The position numbers were made by a program, and so were the translations under genes. A stretch of DNA of 58,851 nt from positions 1 through 58,851 of the IMG/VR virus record IMGVR_UViG_3300042477_000507; one strand, written 5' to 3'. Every line of letters starts with the position of its first letter. The first letter of the stretch is position 1. Shown here one piece after another: positions 53,206-58,851 of this stretch. The stretch is from a virus. The notes below the pieces were generated by a model, which was not told the origin of the DNA, searched no databases, and worked only from the letters and a program-made list of their open reading frames with translations.

Positions 53206-56200
53206 TTAGTAAGTGCCGTCATCTAGATCGCTAGTCAAGGCCAAAGTACCGGAGGCGTTGGGCAGAGACACAGTGTGATCGGCGGTTGGATCAACTGCTG
53301 AGAGAGTTGTTTCATATGCGTCCTCGGTACTTCCTTCAAAAACAAGAGCAGCAGTTGACGACAGCGCAATGTTGCCAGTCATCGTGCCGCCACTTGTCAC
53401 GAGGGCGTCATAAGTAGCCCACTCAAGACCTGTTGCGGTTCCACTGTTAGCTTTAAGGATAAAGCCATTTGTGCCAACAGCAAGCTTGGATAGCACGTTG
53501 GTGCCAGATCCTGCGATCAAATCGCCTTTCACATAACTGGTAAGTCCAGTACCGCCAACGGTTGTTGCAAGCGTGCCGCTGGTGATATTCGTGGCAATAC
53601 GGCATTCGCTACTTACTTCTTCAATTGCCGCTTGGACATTTGTGCTAGAAATCTGGCCGGCGGGCGTAAACGAAACCTGTGTAGCGACCTGAGCGATATA
53701 GGCGTCAGATGATTCAATCCGCACCCATGCAGTGCCCGTAGAAAGAATTAGGTCAGGCGGCAGAAGTCCAACTGTCGGTGCCGGACTCGTACCAGTACCC
53801 GCGTTGCTTACAATGACAAAGTAGTTTTGGTTTGTAGCGCTAGCAGCGGGCAGCGGGTTGCCGACGCTAAGGCCAAGCGAAGAACCATCTGCTGTGACTG
53901 ACGCAATTTGGTTTGTATTTGCGTCGTAAGTACCTGCAAAAATAACAGTACCTGCAGTAATACCAACCGGCTGCCAAACGTTACCGTCCCACATGTAGAC
54001 GGTGCGCTCTAGCGGATTTAAGAAGAACTGACCGATAAAATCAGCGGATGGAACCGTAGAACCGATCTGCGCCGTAGAGTAATCAGCAAGTTTGGCGGCA
54101 GTAATGCTTTCATTGGCTAGTGCAGATGAGCCGAAGGTGCCCGTTGCAATCTTGCTCGCATCCAAGCTCGGGATGTCGGCGGCGAGCAGTGAAGCCCCAG
54201 CGGTTACATGACCTTGCGCGTCAAATGTAATCTTTGTGGCTGTACCAGCAGTAACACTATTGCTGTGGTTTAATGTTCCCGTGCTAATTGATAAACCCGT
54301 GCCGGGAACAACGGCACCCTTGGTTGAGCTTGTTGCGTCAGGCAAGTCAGCAGGGACAAGCGCGCGGAAAGTTGGTGATGCTGCGTCTCCCGTAGTTGGA
54401 CCAGCGAATACGCGATTCGCCGATTGAGTGTCGAGCGTTGTTGTAATTTCAGCGCTATAAGGGTCTGGATAGGCGACGGAGAAAGTAAGTGGTGAAGAAT
54501 CAACAAATGTCAGCGAGGCAAGCGAAGCCTGGCGCAGCCAGGCAATACCGTCCCAGGTATATTCAACCGCTGTGGCTGTATTGATCCATTGTTGACCAAT
54601 AAAGGCGCCAGAACCAGATGGGTTTGCGTCAGCAACAATCGCGGCAGAGTTGTCTGCCATCTTTGCTGCAGTTACCGCATTATTAACTATTTTTGTTGTA
54701 GTGACCGAATCGGTGGCGAGCTTTGCGTTGGTTACAACGCCATCGCCAATCGTTGCAGCAAATGAACCAGTACCCGAGCCTGTTACATCACCGGTGAGCG
54801 TGATCGTCTGATCACCTGTATTAGTACCAGAGCTAGTGCCGCTAAACGTGCCGCTGAAGGTTCCATTTTGGGTTGCCAGCGTGCCCAGGCCCAGGGTGTT
54901 GCGCTGAGCAGCAGCATCAGCATCGTCGATCAACGCACGGCCCGCCGCAGTCAGCGTGATCTCTTCGACTGCCCCGGCGCCGGCAGACGAACGACCCAGC
55001 ACTCGATCAGTGCTGCTGACGTTCTGCAGCTTGTCGTAAGTGACTGCACTCGAGGCGAGCTTGGCTGTGGTAACAGCGCCTGCCCCGAGAGCGGTTGCAT
55101 CAACAGCTCCGGAGGCTAGCTTTGCTGTCGTTACAGCGCCAGTGGCAAGCTTTGCAGCAGTGACGGCTGCATCAACCAATTCGGCGGTGTTAACCGCGCC
55201 ATCGCCGATCTGCCCAGCCGTAATCGAGTTGGCTGCAATCTTGGCACCAGGAATTGAACCGTCAGCAAGATTGAGCTTGCCAGCAGCGATGGTTGCATCA
55301 GCAATTTTGGCGTTAGTGACTGCTCCATCGCCAAGCTTGGCTGTAGTGACAGCATCATCTGCGAGCTTCGCGCTCGTGACAGCAAGATTGAGAATGGCAC
55401 CAGAATCAACAGCGTTATCCGCAAGCTCGGAGGCGCCAATAGCATTAGGTGCGACTTGAGATGCGGTGATTGAATCAGTCGCAATCTTTGCTGAAGTTAC
55501 TGCGCCATCAGCGATTTTGGTAGTAGTAACGGCGGAGTCAGCAAGCTCGCTTGCTTGAACTGCACCCGCCGCGATTTGTACGCTCGTGACCGAATCGTTA
55601 ACGAGTTTGGCGCCAGGTACTGAGCCATCTGCTAGGTTCAGCTTGCCTGCGCTGATTGAGGCATTGGCGATCTTGGCATCAGTAACCGAAAGATCGCCAA
55701 GTTTCGTCGTTGTTATAGCGCCGTTGGCAATCTTGGCCTCTGTAACTGCAAGACCCTGGATGGCTGCAGTATCAACAGCATTGTCAGCAAGCTCAGAAGC
55801 ACCAACGGCATTAGGTGCAATCTGATCCGTAGTGATCGAATCAGTAGCAATCTTGCCAGCGGTTACGGCGCCACTGCCAAGCTTGTCTGTGGTAACAGAA
55901 CCATCTGCCAGCTCGCTCGTGCCAACAGCAGAAGCCCCAATCTGCGTGGCAGTAATAGAATCAGTAGCAATCTTCGCTCCAGGTACAGATCCATTGGCAA
56001 GATTTAACTTGCTATAGGCAATTGTTGCTTCTGCAATTTTGTCATTAGTGACTGCAAGATCGCCTAGTTTTGCAGTTGTGACAGCACCTCCAGCAAGCTT
56101 GGCATCGGTGACAGCAAGTGCCTGAATTGCGGCTGTATCAACTGCGTTATCGGCAAGCTCGGAAGCGCCTACCGCACTCGGCGCGATTTGGGTGGCTGTG

Positions 56201-56742
56201 ACGCTATCAGTTGCAAGCTTGGCGGTTGTAACCGCACCATCAGCTATCTTGACCGTGCTGATACTGCCGTCTGCATAGGCTGCAGTACCGAGTGCGGTAA
56301 CTTTGGCGGTAGTGACTGCACCATCGGCCAGCTTGCCTGTGGTGACTTGCAGATCGCCGATGCCGGCTAAAACTTGCTGATAGGCGCTACCATTGAAAAT
56401 CTGAAGATTGCTGGTACTGGTATTAAAGTAGCCGCGTCCTTCAAAGTTATTGGTTGTCGGAGTAGTGGTTTGAACAGCAATAGAGCTGTCGGCAGCAAGC
56501 TTTGTCGCAGTAATGGCGCCATCCGCAAGCGCAGCAGAGCCAAGTTTTGTGACGCTGGTTTGATCAAGCTTGGCGAGGTCAATCTCACCGTTATCAACTA
56601 GGTCAATGCCTGCCGCTACCAGATCCTTTGCGGTAACTTTCTTGGTTTCGCTCGCAGATATATCAGCAATAGGAAGTACGTCAGTGGCTGAAACGCCTGC
56701 TTTGGACAGCGCGTTTAATTGAGTAATACGCTGGTCGGCCAC
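53206..56742 (-). CDS. Repeat-rich tail fibre/adhesin
   Basis: A 1178-residue protein. The N-terminal part (DQRITQLNALSKAGVSATDV) is typical of cyanophage fibres. Residues 186-551 hold three 122-residue tandem repeats, each built of short units such as GAVTTAKLG, VGASELADNAVD and KLNLADGSVPGAK. A later part contains NRVFAGPTTGD and TGLSISTGTL-type beta elements, and the C-terminus ends with a short TLALTSDLDDGTY. It is likely a trimeric fibre and a site for length variation. No enzyme motif is visible. Confidence 0.85.
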   Translation of the reverse strand: MADQRITQLNALSKAGVSATDVLPIADISASETKKVTAKDLVAAGIDLVDNGEIDLAKLDQTSVTKLGSAALADGAITATKLAADSSIAVQTTTPTTNNFEGRGYFNTSTSNLQIFNGSAYQQVLAGIGDLQVTTGKLADGAVTTAKVTALGTAAYADGSISTVKIADGAVTTAKLATDSVTATQIAPSAVGASELADNAVDTAAIQALAVTDAKLAGGAVTTAKLGDLAVTNDKIAEATIAYSKLNLANGSVPGAKIATDSITATQIGASAVGTSELADGSVTTDKLGSGAVTAGKIATDSITTDQIAPNAVGASELADNAVDTAAIQGLAVTEAKIANGAITTTKLGDLSVTDAKIANASISAGKLNLADGSVPGAKLVNDSVTSVQIAAGAVQASELADSAVTTTKIADGAVTSAKIATDSITASQVAPNAIGASELADNAVDSGAILNLAVTSAKLADDAVTTAKLGDGAVTNAKIADATIAAGKLNLADGSIPGAKIAANSITAGQIGDGAVNTAELVDAAVTAAKLATGAVTTAKLASGAVDATALGAGAVTTAKLASSAVTYDKLQNVSSTDRVLGRSSAGAGAVEEITLTAAGRALIDDADAAAQRNTLGLGTLATQNGTFSGTFSGTSSGTNTGDQTITLTGDVTGSGTGSFAATIGDGVVTNAKLATDSVTTTKIVNNAVTAAKMADNSAAIVADANPSGSGAFIGQQWINTATAVEYTWDGIAWLRQASLASLTFVDSSPLTFSVAYPDPYSAEITTTLDTQSANRVFAGPTTGDAASPTFRALVPADLPDATSSTKGAVVPGTGLSISTGTLNHSNSVTAGTATKITFDAQGHVTAGASLLAADIPSLDASKIATGTFGSSALANESITAAKLADYSTAQIGSTVPSADFIGQFFLNPLERTVYMWDGNVWQPVGITAGTVIFAGTYDANTNQIASVTADGSSLGLSVGNPLPAASATNQNYFVIVSNAGTGTSPAPTVGLLPPDLILSTGTAWVRIESSDAYIAQVATQVSFTPAGQISSTNVQAAIEEVSSECRIATNITSGTLATTVGGTGLTSYVKGDLIAGSGTNVLSKLAVGTNGFILKANSGTATGLEWATYDALVTSGGTMTGNIALSSTAALVFEGSTEDAYETTLSAVDPTADHTVSLPNASGTLALTSDLDDGTY
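55090..56187 (-). repeat. Three tandem 366-bp coding repeats
   Basis: The tail-fibre gene contains three in-frame copies of 122 codons: 56187-55822, 55821-55456 and 55455-55090 (minus strand). Protein copies begin IAPSAVG, IAPNAVG and VAPNAIG. The third is more diverged at its end. Such repeats are prone to recombination and copy-number change. Confidence 0.85.
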
Positions 56743-56773
56743 TGTGTAACTCCGTCACAGGATATGAGCCAGT

Positions 56774-57649
56774 CTAATCCTCGACCTCTTGGAGCAAGAA
56801 GTCAACGGATTGCTGCAAGCCAATCCGATCGTCGTCTTCTTTAAGGATGTACCCAGCAGGTTCGCCAATGAGTAGGCGCACTTCCCCTGTCGTAACAAAG
56901 TCTATGCTGCATTCAACAACGTTGTCGGTATTTAGTGTGATGCCTGCGCGTGTGACAAGCGCTGTCATTTCGTAATAAACCGATTCAAGCGAAGAGTCAA
57001 GGCTGCGATCAGTGACATAAAGCACCAGATCAAACTCACTACCTATGTCAACACGTTGAATAAGTTGAAGCATGAGCAAGGGCGTTTCTTTAATACCCGT
57101 GCTCTGATAGTCAAAAAGACAGTCAATGCTTCCACCGCCACTTATCAGGCCAGCGCTATACTGTTTCTTGAATTTATCACTAAGAGCAGTTACTTCGAGT
57201 GTCTCTCGATCTGAATTAAATGTATATCCCTTGACATTTCCCAATACATTAGCGCGTAAATCACGCACTGTGTATTCAATGTCTATTGGCTCACCGACGA
57301 AAGCATAGAGTGGAATTTCACTTGCCCTAGCATTATTGACGGCATTTTCAAATGAATCAAAGAAACGCAAGCCACCAGCGGCATTGACATTGACGTAAGC
57401 GCTGATTCCGCTTTCAACTGTTGCAGAGTCCCAGGCAGAAGCAGGAAAGCAAGCAAGACCACGCGGATCTTGCGTTGAAATTTCAAGCCTGTCGCCAGTG
57501 AGCAGGTTGTCTAAGGCGGTAGAAAAACCAAGGCGGTTCAAATAAGTGTTGACATCATCAGGAGTGATGCGATCAGCAAGCTGCCCATAGTCCACCTTGG
57601 CGCCACGGCGCAAACGAATGTTGCCTGTATAGCCAAGAAAAACTGCCAT
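56774..57649 (-). CDS. Tail structural protein
   Basis: A 291-residue protein starting MAVFLGYTGNIRLRRGAKVD, with later NVKGYTFNSDRETLEVTALS and LVLYVTDRSLDSSLESVYYE. Beta-rich, no enzymatic motif. It follows the tail-tube-like gene at 57652 and precedes the fibre, so it is probably a baseplate or distal tail protein. Inferred from order. Confidence 0.6.
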   Translation of the reverse strand: MAVFLGYTGNIRLRRGAKVDYGQLADRITPDDVNTYLNRLGFSTALDNLLTGDRLEISTQDPRGLACFPASAWDSATVESGISAYVNVNAAGGLRFFDSFENAVNNARASEIPLYAFVGEPIDIEYTVRDLRANVLGNVKGYTFNSDRETLEVTALSDKFKKQYSAGLISGGGSIDCLFDYQSTGIKETPLLMLQLIQRVDIGSEFDLVLYVTDRSLDSSLESVYYEMTALVTRAGITLNTDNVVECSIDFVTTGEVRLLIGEPAGYILKEDDDRIGLQQSVDFLLQEVED

Positions 57650-57651
57650 CG

Positions 57652-58083
57652 TCAGGAAACGACTTCGATAAAGTCTCCATCCATTGTGAACTGGATGGGC
57701 ACTACGCTCAACTCTCCAGTGCTAACGCTAACTTGAGCGCTTGTAATGTAGGCATTGAATCGAATGTCATCAGCAGCGCCGCCGCCTACATTCAGGTCGA
57801 GCAGAACGCGATCAGTCTCGGCAACAGCGCCGGTGCGCATCACCTTGGTCAGCAAGTCAGTGAATTGAGTAAGCGTTGCACTTTCGCCGCTCTCGAGGCG
57901 GTAGTACATCAGGGTTGCGCTGCCAGTAGCGCCCTTGGCACCAGGCGTAAATGTATTGACAGCACTATCAATCGCATTGGTGCTCAGCAGTTCAACGGTC
58001 GTATCAAGTGACCAGTCACGAATTTTGGCGACTGGCTTGCCGTTGAAAACCAGAGAACCGCTACGCCCGGTGTAAAAGCCCAT
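57652..58083 (-). CDS. Tail-tube-like protein (second copy)
   Basis: A 143-residue protein with GFYTGRSGSLVFNGKPVAKI and RDWSLDTTVELLSTNAIDSA, then a beta-rich C-terminus. The RDWSL segment is shared with the protein at 1247-2014. Being close to the tail tip, it could be a second tube-like or tip protein. Confidence 0.65.
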   Translation of the reverse strand: MGFYTGRSGSLVFNGKPVAKIRDWSLDTTVELLSTNAIDSAVNTFTPGAKGATGSATLMYYRLESGESATLTQFTDLLTKVMRTGAVAETDRVLLDLNVGGGAADDIRFNAYITSAQVSVSTGELSVVPIQFTMDGDFIEVVS

Positions 58084-58103
58084 GACAGAAAGACCCGCTG
58101 CGC

Positions 58104-58851
58104 TCAGGTTAGCGGGTTGAACAGACCGTCGCTGAAGTCAGCTATCAGGCTTTGACCGCTTGAGTCGCAAGGGTGTTCAGTCGCGCGAATGCTAATTTCG
58201 CCCTCTTCATCCATTTGAACTTCAATTACACGAAATACACGCTTTTCCCTGACCGCTGTACCGAGTACAAATAGCCATCCAGCATAAATGGCAAGGCTGC
58301 TGGCTGTGTTATTTGTTACGGACGCAGTAGTACTTATTACAGCTTGACCGCTCTTGTAAAGCAGCACATTGTAAGTGCCATTTGGGACGGTTGAAGTAAG
58401 CGGGACGTTTAGCGCGCCACCCGCTTCTACCTGTCCGCTGTAAATGCTCTGCCAGCTTTGCTGGCCGTTATCGACGTAAATGTAGGCGCCAGGATACAAG
58501 GGACTGTCGGTAGGGAAAGTCTGAAATTCAATGTTCCTTCGTATATGACGCCTTTGCTGGCACAGTAATTTGCCATACATAATGGCCTGACTGCGATTGG
58601 TTACGTATTGCGATAGATCAAATGTTTGGCGAATGGCGGTAGTCTCTGTGACGCCCTTTAGTGAGATGTCAATGCTTGCATTGCGTGGAAACACGCCATC
58701 GCGCTCTGTGTTTCGATAGATGACCGTAGCGATTAGATCTTGCACACTGCTACCGTAATCAATAAATTCTTCTCTGTATGAACCCTCTAATATGTTGCCT
58801 GCCGTAAACATCGCAGTAATCGGTACTGTTCTCTTGATCAACCCAGCATTG
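58104..58851 (-). CDS. Minor tail protein, 5' end cut by window edge
   Basis: The frame runs through the right edge without a start I can trust (a TTG lies near the edge). The visible 249 codons include QTFDLSQYVTNRSQAIMYGK and YPGAYIYVDNGQQSWQSIYS, then an Ig-like beta stretch and VREKRVFRVIEVQMDEEGEI. This resembles the C-terminal part of baseplate/tail-tip proteins. The 5' part is outside. Confidence 0.65.
   Translation of the reverse strand, partial: NAGLIKRTVPITAMFTAGNILEGSYREEFIDYGSSVQDLIATVIYRNTERDGVFPRNASIDISLKGVTETTAIRQTFDLSQYVTNRSQAIMYGKLLCQQRRHIRRNIEFQTFPTDSPLYPGAYIYVDNGQQSWQSIYSGQVEAGGALNVPLTSTVPNGTYNVLLYKSGQAVISTTASVTNNTASSLAIYAGWLFVLGTAVREKRVFRVIEVQMDEEGEISIRATEHPCDSSGQSLIADFSDGLFNPLT

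Overview
The window looks like most of the genome of a tailed double-stranded DNA phage of freshwater picocyanobacteria (Synechococcus/Cyanobium type). It carries a complete head module (large terminase, DUF4055-type portal, scaffold, major capsid protein, connectors). Many small proteins are of kinds I recall from cyanophages (DUF6496, DUF6321, DUF5872, the MTYFIN and MTDHPITPPPELV proteins), and there is a cyanobacterial-type AbrB regulator. I saw no tRNA, rRNA, CRISPR array, insertion sequence or photosynthesis gene, but I could not run a tRNA or CRISPR scan. A tyrosine recombinase and two possible replication loci suggest a temperate life style, which is inferred rather than shown.

Layout. 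Positions 1-12650 hold the head and neck genes on the minus strand, interrupted by one plus-strand homing endonuclease between terminase and portal. Positions 12770-13545 are a GC-rich one-gene island. Positions 13550-14210 are an AT-rich repeat tract beside a winged-helix RepL-like gene. Positions 14925-28000 are a leftward run of about 35 small, mostly unknown, AT-rich genes that look like an early host-takeover region. It is punctuated by seven near-identical consensus sigma70 promoters, six of which place an RNA hairpin at the predicted transcript start. A divergent operator-like palindrome near 28000 separates it from a rightward block (28041-46565): small genes, a lambda O-like replication protein with iterons inside its own gene, DnaB helicase, a zinc-finger protein, a PcfJ-like protein, ERF annealase, PD-(D/E)XK exonuclease, SSB, RusA, dNMP kinase, MazG, ThyX, dCTP deaminase, AbrB and a sigma70 factor.

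Positions 46567-58851 return to the minus strand: a two-domain endolysin, holin-like proteins, small basic proteins, an integrase, a tail fibre with an S74 chaperone domain, a repeat-rich fibre and tail proteins. Both window ends cut a minus-strand structural gene. The tape-measure and remaining tail genes, not seen here, probably lie outside the window.

How it may work: early promoters of host type drive the small-gene block. Replication uses a phage initiator plus DnaB and probably host polymerase, since no DNA polymerase is visible. ERF, exonuclease, SSB and RusA give a recombination route. The nucleotide genes supply dTMP and dUMP. The sigma factor and AbrB protein are candidates for switching transcription. 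UUCG-loop terminators between late genes probably set the ratios of structural proteins.
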